Assembly (NCBI GenBank): GCA_009731375.1
Contig: BJOX01000247.1
Coordinates: 89,425 to 126,555, forward strand
Direction of reading: 5' to 3'
DNA: 37,131 bases
DNA from: Paulinella micropora
Lineage: Eukaryota; Cercozoa; Imbricatea; Euglyphida
Positions 28,981 to 37,131 of the stretch are shown piece after piece (position 1 is the stretch's first letter; each line of letters starts with the position of its first letter). Below the pieces are notes generated by a model. It did not search any database, was not told the DNA's origin, and was given only the letters and a program-made list of their open reading frames with translations. Position numbers and translations under genes: made by a program.

Positions 28981-29180
28981 AGTTCGACGCAGAGTTCCAT
29001 CACAGGGCTCTGCCGAACACGGAACTAAAGGGGCAGCCACGGTACCCACCGGACTCGGAGCTGATCGAAGGTTTCCCGAAGTATACCAGAAGGGCACTCC
29101 GGTCCAGGAACTGGGAAAAGGATTCATGTTACACGGCTATCGCTATACACTGGTTGGGAATTAAGGGAACTGCCAGGTGA
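28938..29180 (+). CDS. Short overlapping retrotransposon ORF (uncertain)
   Basis: CFHADRAPRGGEKVKFDAEF... continues from the RGG tail in another frame to TGA 29180. Codon use resembles neighbours. It may be a frameshifted continuation rather than a separate gene. Confidence 0.3.
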   Translation: MFHADRAPRGGEKVKFDAEFHHRALPNTELKGQPRYPPDSELIEGFPKYTRRALRSRNWEKDSCYTAIAIHWLGIKGTAR

Positions 29181-29188
29181 GCCACGAG

Positions 29189-30088
29189 ATGAATATGTGG
29201 CACGGCAACTTAGACACTTGCAGGCAGCAACACAGAGACGAGGCATACTGGGAGTTGAAAGAGGCGGTACGGCACGGAATGTGGCAGCTAGGAGGGTTGG
29301 AGGACATGTTCCCGCCAGAGGAGCTCCCGGCACTGAGGGAGTTCAATGAGGCTAATATCAAGGCTAAGGGATGGACGCGAAAGGATAAGGGTTACTACCA
29401 CCGGGCAGCCAACATGCGACCCAAAAACATGGAGGGGGAGCGACGGGAGGAAATGCGGGACGGGTATCGGAGGAACGACAACAACAGCGGGAGAGGACCG
29501 CGGGTTGGCTATCGGGACGAGTATCGGGGAGGATTTCGAGGGAGTCGGGGTAATTATGCGGCGGCGCCTAGACCGGGCATGGACAAACGGGTACAACCCT
29601 TGATATACGGGAAGTGGGGTGTTGGGCAGGACACAGCGGGTACAAGCGGAACACCACACTCTCATTTGCCATATCTGCATCCGGATCGACAGGGGTTGAT
29701 TGCAGGGGCTGGAGCGGGAACACAGGAGCGACAGGGACAGCCGGAGGGCGCGGGATTCATCGCGGGTACGGAACAAACGATAGAGGAGATGGAACGGGAA
29801 CATGACCGCACTCATGGTATATATGAACAGGAGCGACCTCCGCGGCAAGAGGAAGCGCGTCCGCGCAGGTCTAACAGCGACGATGACGTAAAGATCGTGG
29901 GGTTTCCACGGCAAGAGCCAGGAAAGAGTGAGGGGGAGATCACGAACAGGAATGGGGGTTTGACGTACGACAGGGAACGGAGGCCGAGGCGACGACGGCG
30001 ACAGGGCGACGGATCGGGATACGGGAGCCCGGAAAGGGACGAGATGGGGAGGAGCTTGAAGACACGGGAATACGTGGATCTGACATAG
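29189..30088 (+). CDS. Retrotransposon ORF with RG-rich and acidic/basic low-complexity regions
   Basis: ATG 29189 (MNMWHGNLDTCRQQHRDEAYW) encodes a helical start with FPPEELPALREFNEANIKAKGW. An RG-rich region (GYRDEYRGGFRGSRGN), a proline/Gln-rich linker and an Arg-rich tail (RRPRRRRRQGDGSG) follow, ending in TAG at 30088. The frame stays open afterwards except for two more TAG codons until TGA near 30227. No family was recognised; nucleic-acid binding is likely from composition. Confidence 0.4.
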   Translation: MNMWHGNLDTCRQQHRDEAYWELKEAVRHGMWQLGGLEDMFPPEELPALREFNEANIKAKGWTRKDKGYYHRAANMRPKNMEGERREEMRDGYRRNDNNSGRGPRVGYRDEYRGGFRGSRGNYAAAPRPGMDKRVQPLIYGKWGVGQDTAGTSGTPHSHLPYLHPDRQGLIAGAGAGTQERQGQPEGAGFIAGTEQTIEEMEREHDRTHGIYEQERPPRQEEARPRRSNSDDDVKIVGFPRQEPGKSEGEITNRNGGLTYDRERRPRRRRRQGDGSGYGSPERDEMGRSLKTREYVDLT

Positions 30089-30347
30089 GCAAAAAGAGGG
30101 GGCGGGAAGAGGAGATAGACGAGAGACAGGGAGAACGACATGCAAAACAGCAGAAGGCAGAGGAGCGGCATGTAGCGGGTCGGGGGTAAAAGGAAAAGGG
30201 TACAAAGAGGGCGAGAAGAGTGAGGGTGAGAACAAGGAGAGAGCGAGAGTGGAGGGGGAGCGGGAGAGAAGTGAGAGGGAGAGGGTGGCAGAGGAAAAGA
30301 AGCGAGAAGAAAGTGAGAGAGAGAGGACACGAGAGCGAGAACGATAA

Positions 30348-31142
30348 TTGCTGGAGACACACTGGAAGGTGAGTCAGAGACATGAGGTGATGCGAGTGAC
30401 GCCGTCGGTTAGTCAAATTAAAAGATCAAATCTCCCACTGGCGTATACTCGGGTCAAGTTGCGGAGTTTAGGAGGGGATGTGGTCATCGGCAACGATACC
30501 ATGGCGGCCATCAGCGTCATCGGAAAACATTTTTTGGACAAGCACGGGCAACAACCATGGTTCAAAGAGCGGTTTCGGGCGACACGGGGTTGGGTGAAGG
30601 GGTTGACGGGTACAACGGCGATGACTGGCACGATACTGCTGGCGTTTGATCTGGAGGGGGGGAATACATATACGCACAGGTTCTGGGTCGTTCCGGCATA
30701 TACAGGGGGACTCCTGTGGAGTTTTGACGCGCTGAAGCGTATGCACACTCACATCGACTGTCACAGAGAAGAGGTACGGTATGGACGGGGAGAAAACGCT
30801 TCGTTGTATCGAGTGGTGGAATACGATTCAGAGGAGGGACAAGGAGACATACCGGGGGCATGGGTGGCGAACGATTTCAGGGCGGCACGGGTAGAGGTTG
30901 AGAAGGGAGAGGAGGATAAGGCAGCGGAGCAGGAGGTTTTTGCAATTGGAGAACACGAGGAGGAGGAAGAGGAGAGCGAGTCGGAAGATGAGTGGACGAG
31001 GGCAAGAATCGTTGCTCTGGTCTGGAGTACTTCCGGAAACAGAGGGAGGAGGCCTCGGACTGTTTTCCGAAACACGGGCGAGACTTGGGATACCAACATA
31101 AGGAAATGGATACACGGGTGTTGCCTATGGCACAATATGTAG
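30348..31142 (+). pseudogene. Retropepsin-like protease domain lacking the active-site glycine
   Basis: The frame opens after a TAA at about 30345. VKLRSLGGDVVIGN leads into D-T-M-A (30495-30506) followed by AISVIGKHF, matching the retropepsin D-T/S-G-A..SVI pattern except that Met replaces Gly. Downstream, GGLLWSFDALKRMH resembles the hydrophobic-L-G-x-D-x-L flap-side motif, with Trp replacing Gly. An acidic region (EHEEEEEESESEDEW) follows. The position before RT fits. Loss of Gly would normally impair catalysis, so it is probably inactive or a divergent family. Confidence 0.5.
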
Positions 31143-31786
31143 TATGCAATTCGGGCAAACCTAGCCAGGCCAAGGTGGAGATTTTGAACTTCCTACAGGA
31201 GCGGCGGGGAAGCCAACCCATGGTAGCGGATTCGGTGTCCCAGATCAAAAAGACATTGAAAAATCGGCTTTCGCACGGGAATTTCACGATTATGTTTCCG
31301 GTAGGAAGGAGAACGGAGATGTGGTGGTACGATGTGGAAGATTTTCTAATCGCGGATCCGATACCGATCCCAAGTCGCACACAGAAGTTGATAGTGGCGT
31401 GTAGACTTGGCTCGAGGAAGATAGCCAGGCGGTACAGGGAGGAACTTCTGAATCGGGATATGGCTTCCATTCGGGATGAGGCATTTACGCACATATCTGG
31501 GGTATATCACAGGACACACGCCATTCAGTATGCTATGATGATGGACCAACTGGCAAGATTCGCGGATCAAGAGCGGAAGACACCAACCTTATATCGGTCG
31601 AGAGAGGGTTTAGACGGGGATGGAGCAGAAATAGCGGTGGATGACATACAGGGGCAAGCGACAGAGGAGCAGATCAAGGAGGAGACTGATAAGGCGAGAC
31701 AGGCGTTACAGGAACAGTCGGAGACATGGGAGTGCACTTCGGAGGAGAAGGTTGCGGCTATGGGGGTTATGGAAGACAACATTTAA
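31106..31786 (+). CDS. ORF between protease and RT regions, unknown function
   Basis: Open from about 30992; first ATG 31106 (MDTRVLPMAQYVVCN). The N-terminal part has mixed alpha/beta character (GNFTIMFPVGRRTEMWWYDVEDFLIADPIPIP) and is followed by charged helices (IRDEAFTHISGVYHRTH) and an acidic Gln-rich tail. TAA at 31786. It overlaps the end of the protease-like frame. Not recognised. Confidence 0.45.
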   Translation: MDTRVLPMAQYVVCNSGKPSQAKVEILNFLQERRGSQPMVADSVSQIKKTLKNRLSHGNFTIMFPVGRRTEMWWYDVEDFLIADPIPIPSRTQKLIVACRLGSRKIARRYREELLNRDMASIRDEAFTHISGVYHRTHAIQYAMMMDQLARFADQERKTPTLYRSREGLDGDGAEIAVDDIQGQATEEQIKEETDKARQALQEQSETWECTSEEKVAAMGVMEDNI

Positions 31787-31888
31787 GCTTTCGGTCCTTT
31801 GGAGGGGGGATCGGTGACAAGCCACGTGGCGGTTTTCGAACGAGAGATGGGGCAAGAGGTACCGGGGATAGGACGGCCTTCGCGGTGA

Positions 31889-32299
31889 AGCCATCATGAG
31901 GATCGGATTGCGAGGGAGATGACGGCGGAACTTTTGGAAAAGGGATTGATCGAGGCGCGGCTATCGGAGTATGCGTCTCCGGTACGCATGGCTCCGAAAC
32001 CAGACGGAACGTTGCGGATGTATATCAACTATTGGAGGATAAACGAAATCATCAAGAAGATAGAGACGCCGGTGCCAGACGTGAGGAGGGGAATAGAGAT
32101 GTTGCAGAAGGCGAAGACATACTCGACGTTGGATTTGAAGAGCGGATTCTGGCAGATTCCGTTAGCGGAGGAAAGGGCAACAACATATGGATATCGATCG
32201 AACGATGGCACTGCTGGGGAAGCATTGGATCGGCGGATTCAACGGAGTCGCGGAGGCGGGAAGGGAAGACTCGCCCAGGATAGTATAGACCGACACTAG
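31889..32299 (+). pseudogene. Ty3/Gypsy-type reverse transcriptase fragment
   Basis: In frame from about 31889: HHEDRIAREMTAELLEKGLI, then SEYASPVRMAPKPDGTLRM and YINYWRINEIIKK match the Gypsy RT start (LLEKGII..S.SPYASP..V.KKDG..R.CVDYR.LN), and STLDLKSGFWQIPLAEE is catalytic motif A. The frame loses similarity after YGYRSNDG; the expected MPFGL and YxDD motifs are absent. A stop lies just upstream (TGA 31886), so the frame is cut at both ends. Reverse transcriptase copies element RNA into DNA. Confidence 0.75.
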
Positions 32300-32624
32300 C
32301 TCGGTGGGATATTGAGTGACTAGGGGCCGGTTACAAGGAATGGAGGATAAAGTGCAAGTTGTGGTCACAACGGAGGGGGTGTGCATTTTCAGGCGTGCGG
32401 TGGCGGAAACCGATTCAACAGGCGACGAAGGGCGTAACGGGAAATTAACCAAAATTTTACATAATAAGTGTTGGCGTTTTGCCCAACCTACAATTTTGTT
32501 TAAATTGTTAATACTGTTACTGCGTCGACCGTCACTCAGGTTCGTATTTTCATTTTATCCCGAGGTTGGTCGGCGGGTGCGTAAGTTCGAATCTGGAGTC
32601 GCGCGCATACTGGCGAGCGCGCTC
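32300..32624 (+). other. Degenerate 3' internal region
   Basis: Short frames only. LQGMEDKVQVVVTTEGVCIF (about 32335-32400) looks like decayed coding. A TAAGTTCGAATC stretch at 32581-32593 resembles a tRNA T-loop. Confidence 0.35.
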
Positions 32625-32639
32625 GGGGGGGAGAAGGGA
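32625..32639 (+). other. Polypurine tract
   Basis: GGGGGGGAGAAGGGA lies immediately before the 3' LTR, the usual plus-strand primer site of LTR retrotransposons. Confidence 0.65.
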
Positions 32640-32642
32640 TTA

Positions 32643-33111
32643 TGCCGGCCCACCCGGTATATAATGGCAATACTGGATTATGCCGACCCACCCGGTATAT
32701 AATGGCAATACTGGTCGGATCGTTCCGGTCTGTCGGTTAATCCTTTGTCTAAAGATTACGGAGTCACTACTTTACGTATTCCTCAGTCTTCATTCGTTAG
32801 TAACAGTTATTGCTGTTGACATTCAAGACAACAAAAAAAATTGATTTTTCTGTTTTGGTTGGAATTCAGTTTTGGTTGGAATTTTGATTTTGGGTGAAAA
32901 TTTGAATTTTCAAATTAACTGCTATATTCGTCCGCAAAATATCGTAAATTTTCGCGAAATGTTACCGTTAAATTTGAAAATTTGAATTTTTGTCACAAAA
33001 AAGAAAAACTGTCACAAAAATGAAAATCTGACACAAAAATGAAAAACTAATTTTTGTTGTCTTGAATGTCAACAGCAATATCTTTTTATTAAATATCCTA
33101 CTGTCGTAACA
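32643..33111 (+). repeat. 3' LTR with a 37-bp tandem start and a nested MITE
   Basis: It begins TGCCGGCCCACCCGG at 32643 and again at 32680, continues like the 5' LTR to 32809, is interrupted by the MITE, resumes at 33079 and ends GTAACA at 33111. Confidence 0.75.
32810..33078. mobile_element. 269-bp MITE with 28-bp perfect terminal inverted repeats and TA duplication
   Basis: Both ends read TTGCTGTTGACATTCAAG from outside, perfect for 28 bases and near-perfect beyond. TA flanks both sides (32808-32809, 33079-33080) where the uninterrupted LTR has one TA. This is the pattern of Tc1/mariner-type (Stowaway-like) MITEs. The interior is AT-rich and non-coding. Confidence 0.85.
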
Positions 33112-33594
33112 ATGTCAATGATTCTGATATTGTGTTGTTAGGATTAAACTTACCAGTGCCATTCAGTTGTTAATACTTACTATTGCATGCTGCTAGTAAT
33201 TTACTTCTCAGTAGTTCAGTTTTGTCAACTTGATATCGGATCATATCGGAACGTAGCCACATATTAGTTTACCTCAGTATGTTTTAAATTTAAAAATATT
33301 GTTACCGGTAATAATAGTGACGATCATCTAGCATGCGAAGGGCCAAAGTCATATTCACCGTGCGACCGGCGTTACGCAAGGATTGCCTACGATTTGTGGT
33401 CACAAGTAAAGCTCTACCTGCATTCAAGTTTAGCGAGTCAGTTCTGAGTTGCTTGTAGCTATTGCAGCGTTGATGTGCAATTCACCAGGCTTCCCGGAGT
33501 GCCCCGGCGAACCGGGAGACACAAGGTAGGGTAAGTTCCCGGAGTGATCGTAAAAACCTCTCCAGCGATTGCAAGCCTCTGGGTTAATGCCGGG
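33112..33594. other. Intergenic DNA, no gene seen
   Basis: Mixed composition without ORF or recognised repeat; leads into ATT/AGT simple repeats. Confidence 0.5.
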
Positions 33595-33770
33595 TATTAG
33601 TATGTTGATTATTTTAGTAGTATTAAAATTAGTATTACCGTAGCATTAGTATTAGTATTAGTATTAGTAGATGATGAGTATGAGTATGAGTATTAGTATT
33701 AGTATTAGTATAGTATTAGTATTAGTATTAGTATTAGTGTAGGTATTATTATAATTATTTATTATTATTA

Positions 33771-33813
<43 letters not shown>
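33595..33813. repeat. (AGT/ATT)n and (AGTATG)-type microsatellite
   Basis: Repeats of TAGTAT, GAGTAT and then ATT run up to the SINE. Confidence 0.9.
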
Positions 33814-34046
33814 GTGGACACCGTGATAGCCCAGTGGTCAAGTTCTACCATGTGGGCCCTGTCGTCAGTTCGATTCCCGTCGGTGCCACCAGTATTTTCA
33901 TTGAACATACCGGCCCGTCTGGAAGTGTTGGAACTGCCCGTGTGGGGGTGTCATTAGAGCCTATCGTCAATTCTTCGTACTCCCCTCACGGGTGAGACGA
34001 TGGAGGCGCATGTGCAGATTTGCATCAGCCATTGACAGAGAAGCAC

Positions 34047-34049
<3 letters not shown>
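33814..34049 (+). mobile_element. tRNA-derived SINE with (ATT)n tail
   Basis: A box A-like TAGCCCAGTGG (33827-33837) and box B-like AGTTCGATTCC (33867-33877), spaced as in tRNA genes, are followed by GGTGCCACCA. TGGCACC (with one inserted A) pairs with GGTGCCA, a tRNA acceptor remnant. A unique body then ends in GACAGAGAAGCACTATT followed by (ATT)n. SINEs are Pol III transcribed and mobilised by LINEs; the tail suggests a CR1-like partner with a microsatellite 3' end (inference). Confidence 0.7.
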
Positions 34050-34129
<80 letters not shown>

Positions 34130-34323
34130 NNNNNNNNNNNNNNNNNNNNNNNNNNNNNNNNNNNNNNNNNNNNNNNNNNNNNNNNNNNNNNNNNNNNNNN
34201 NNNNNNNNNNNNNNNNNNNNNNNNNNNNNNNNNNNNNNNNNNNNNNNNNNNNNNNNNNNNNNNNNNNNNNNNNNNNNNNNNNNNNNNNNNNNNNNNNNNN
34301 NNNNNNNNTTGACAGAGAAGCAC

Positions 34324-34362
<39 letters not shown>

Positions 34363-34393
34363 CATCATCATTATTATTATTATTATTATTATT
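34050..34393. repeat. (ATT)n with 179-N gap and second SINE 3' end
   Basis: (ATT)n runs to 34129, a gap spans 34130-34308, then TTGACAGAGAAGCACTATT and more (ATT)n. The SINE tail is repeated, either as a second copy or an assembly duplication. Confidence 0.85.
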
Positions 34394-34422
34394 AGTAGTA
34401 GTAGTAGTAGTAGTAGTAGTTG

Positions 34423-34494
<72 letters not shown>

Positions 34495-34555
34495 GTTAGT
34501 CAAGAGTAGTAAGAAGTAGTAAGTAGTAGTAAGTAGTAGTAAGTAGTAGTAAGTA

Positions 34556-34631
<76 letters not shown>

Positions 34632-34694
34632 TACTAAGTAGTAATAGTAGTAGTAGTAGTAGCTGTTGTTGTTGTAGTAGTGGTAGTAGTCATC

Positions 34695-34772
<78 letters not shown>

Positions 34773-34773
34773 T

Positions 34774-34837
<64 letters not shown>

Positions 34838-34865
34838 GCTGCTGCTGCTGTTGCTACTGCTCCTG

Positions 34866-34910
<45 letters not shown>

Positions 34911-34918
34911 AAACCACC

Positions 34919-34971
<53 letters not shown>

Positions 34972-35052
34972 CACTACTACTACTACTATACTACTACTAC
35001 TACAACTACTACTACTACTACTACTACTACTACCACTACTACCACTACTACA

Positions 35053-35092
<40 letters not shown>

Positions 35093-35093
35093 G

Positions 35094-35147
<54 letters not shown>

Positions 35148-35193
35148 GCTACTACTACTACCTACTACTACCTACTACTACCTACTACTACTA

Positions 35194-35232
<39 letters not shown>

Positions 35233-35241
35233 TTACTGCTA

Positions 35242-35325
<84 letters not shown>

Positions 35326-35349
35326 ACTAACTACTACTACTACTTACTA

Positions 35350-35445
<96 letters not shown>

Positions 35446-35535
35446 TCACTCACTCTCACTCACTCTCTCTCTCTCTCTCTCGCTCTCTCACTCTCTCTCT
35501 CTCTCTCTGTGTCTCTCTCACACACACACACACAT

Positions 35536-35571
<36 letters not shown>

Positions 35572-35723
35572 CCTCTCTTACTCGCTCTCTCTCTGTCTCT
35601 CTCTCGTTGTTGTTGTTGTTGTTGTTGTTGTTGCTCTCTCTCTCTCTCTCTCTGTCTCATCTCTCATCTCTCATCTCTCTCTCTCTATCTCTCTCTCTCT
35701 CATCTCTCATCTCTCATCTCTCA

Positions 35724-35756
<33 letters not shown>

Positions 35757-35793
35757 TCTCTCCTCTCTCTCTCTCTCTCTATGTATATGTATG

Positions 35794-35824
<31 letters not shown>

Positions 35825-35842
35825 CTCTTTCTACCTATCTAC

Positions 35843-35886
<44 letters not shown>

Positions 35887-36080
35887 AGATATCTATCTAT
35901 CTATCTATCTACCTACCTACCTACCTATCTATCTCTCTCTCTCTCTCTCTCTCTCTCCTCCTCCTCTCTCTCTCTCTCTCTGTGTCTGTCTGTCTATGTC
36001 TATGTGTGTGTGTGTGTGTCTGTATCTGTGTGTGTGTCTGTCTGTCTGTCTTTCTGTCTCTCTCTCTCTCTCTCTCTCTT

Positions 36081-36120
<40 letters not shown>

Positions 36121-36130
36121 TACTACTACG

Positions 36131-36166
<36 letters not shown>

Positions 36167-36257
36167 GCTACTTTTACTAGTGCTGCTTTGAGAGAGAGAG
36201 AGAGAGAGGAAGAGAGAGAGAGAGAGAGAGAGAGAGGAAGAGAGAGAGAGAGAGAGA

Positions 36258-36291
<34 letters not shown>

Positions 36292-36292
36292 T

Positions 36293-36330
<38 letters not shown>

Positions 36331-36331
36331 T

Positions 36332-36416
<85 letters not shown>

Positions 36417-36529
36417 GAGGAGGAGGAGGAGGAGGAGGAGGAGGAGGAGGAAGAGGAGGAGGAGGACGACTGGTAGTACTACTAGCAGTAGTAGCAGTAG
36501 TAGCAGTAGTAGCAGTAATAGCAGTAGTG

Positions 36530-36614
<85 letters not shown>

Positions 36615-36639
36615 CCAGCAGCAGCAGAGCAGCAGCAGC

Positions 36640-36705
<66 letters not shown>

Positions 36706-36748
36706 GGTGGTAGTAGTAGCAGCAGCAGCAGCAGTAGTAGTAGAGTGA
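34394..36748. repeat. Giant compound microsatellite, partly in inverted pairs
   Basis: In order: (TAG)n 34394-34690, (CTA)n about 34697-35443, (CT)n, (ATCT)n and (TG)n 35444-36117, (ACT)n to 36166, (GA)n 36190-36260, then (AGT)n with GGA and GCA variants to 36740. Long translations here are repeat artefacts. Confidence 0.95.
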
Positions 36749-37131
36749 GTGAGTGTGTGTGTGAGAGAGAGAGTGAGAGAGAAGAGCCAAATACAAAAAC
36801 ATAAAGATAAAGAAGAGCTAGTACTAGCTCTTTACGTAGACCTCTCGAAAGCATACGACACAGTAGAACATTCAAAGTTACTCGACAAACTTCGACGAAA
36901 TTTTAATTTCAACGAAGGCACAGTCCAGTTCTTTGAATCCTACTTCTCAAATCGCATTCAAGAAGTCCACACACAATATGCCAAGTCCCACAAACGCACC
37001 ATCACACATGGCATCCCACAAGGCAGCACATTATCCACCACCTTCTTCCTACTCTATATTAACGACATAATCAATATCATACAACAAGGAACAGTATATA
37101 CATATGCAGACGACACAACACTTATAATAAC
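36749..37131 (+). pseudogene. LINE (non-LTR) reverse transcriptase fragment, truncated at both ends
   Basis: The frame is open from 36749 to the window end. It encodes RT motif A (VDLSKAYDTVEH), a spacer with FFESYFSNR, motif B (GIPQGSTLSTTFFLLYINDI) and motif C (YADDTTLII). This pattern is typical of CR1/L2/Jockey-type LINEs. Catalytic Asp residues of A and C are intact. Only about 25 codons precede motif A before the GA microsatellite, so upstream RT and the endonuclease are missing; the 3' part lies beyond the window. Frame intact as far as visible. Confidence 0.85.

Larger units (their letters stand above)
21131..33111 (+). mobile_element. 12-kb Ty3/Gypsy-type LTR retrotransposon, decayed, with nested insertions
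   Basis: 5' LTR, primer-binding site, many plus-strand ORFs, a retropepsin-like domain, reverse transcriptase motif A, a polypurine tract and a 3' LTR occur in canonical order. The gag-like region before the protease spans about 8 kb (including 1.6 kb of nested transposon), unusually long. RNase H and integrase were not found between the RT fragment and the 3' LTR, so the element is non-autonomous or deleted there. No matching target-site duplication was seen at the outer ends. Confidence 0.75.

Noticed and set aside
33814-33891. Functional tRNA gene
   Set aside because: The acceptor stem has an inserted base and the anticodon arm does not fold well; it continues into a SINE body with an ATT tail.
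33992-36875. Very long open frames in the 34-36.8 kb region (poly-Leu, poly-Thr, poly-Val, poly-Tyr)
   Set aside because: They are translations of trinucleotide and dinucleotide repeats on both strands and not genes.

Overview
The window is eukaryotic nuclear DNA from an organism I cannot name. The evidence is spliced genes with GT-AG introns, AATAAA poly(A) signals, an SR-like FF-domain protein, LTR and LINE retroelements, a tRNA-derived SINE, very long microsatellites, and poly-C/poly-G runs that often abut assembly gaps. Coding parts of the first 19 kb are GC-rich, while most repeats and intergenic DNA are AT-rich. A protist, alga or invertebrate would all fit.

Layout. (1) 0.26-5.0 kb: a spliced plus-strand gene for a proline-rich, FF-domain, RS/RD-tailed nuclear RNA-processing factor, with (TG)n tracts ahead of its 3' splice sites. 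(2) 5.1-10.9 kb: nested and decayed LTR-element pieces, including a small element with 0.4-kb direct repeats around a coiled-coil ORF; it cuts a minus-strand gag-like gene. (3) 11.2-18.8 kb: a compact island of apparently intronless GC-rich genes on both strands. It holds a CCCH/CCHC zinc-finger protein, a protein kinase N-lobe, a FEN1/XPG-family nuclease and four unrecognised proteins. Two genes overlap as TGATG and convergent genes have AATAAA signals. Three genes contain in-frame TAG codons after which the same frame remains clearly coding, while the endpoints favoured here are TAA or TGA. The island looks like an integrated dsDNA virus or virus-like element, but no capsid or packaging gene was recognised. 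(4) 18.85-20.43 kb: a spliced host-like gene of unknown function. (5) 21.13-33.11 kb: a 12-kb LTR retrotransposon with 5' LTR, primer-binding site, a long multi-ORF gag-like region, a retropepsin-like domain lacking its glycine, a broken Ty3/Gypsy-type reverse transcriptase, a polypurine tract and a 3' LTR. Two DNA transposons are nested in it: a 1.6-kb element splitting a gag-like ORF, and a 269-bp MITE in the 3' LTR. (6) 33.6-36.75 kb: a tRNA-derived SINE and about 3 kb of microsatellites, partly as inverted pairs. (7) 36.75 kb to the end: the 5' part of a LINE reverse transcriptase fragment running off the window.

Most novel are the apparent UAG-as-sense island, the recurring GEIRIGK-type coiled-coil domain shared by three element copies, the 46-nt intron in the retrotransposon whose 3' splice site recurs exactly 1.2 kb downstream, and the UG-repeat 3' splice sites of the FF-domain gene. 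Functions are inferred from motifs read by eye; no database search was run.
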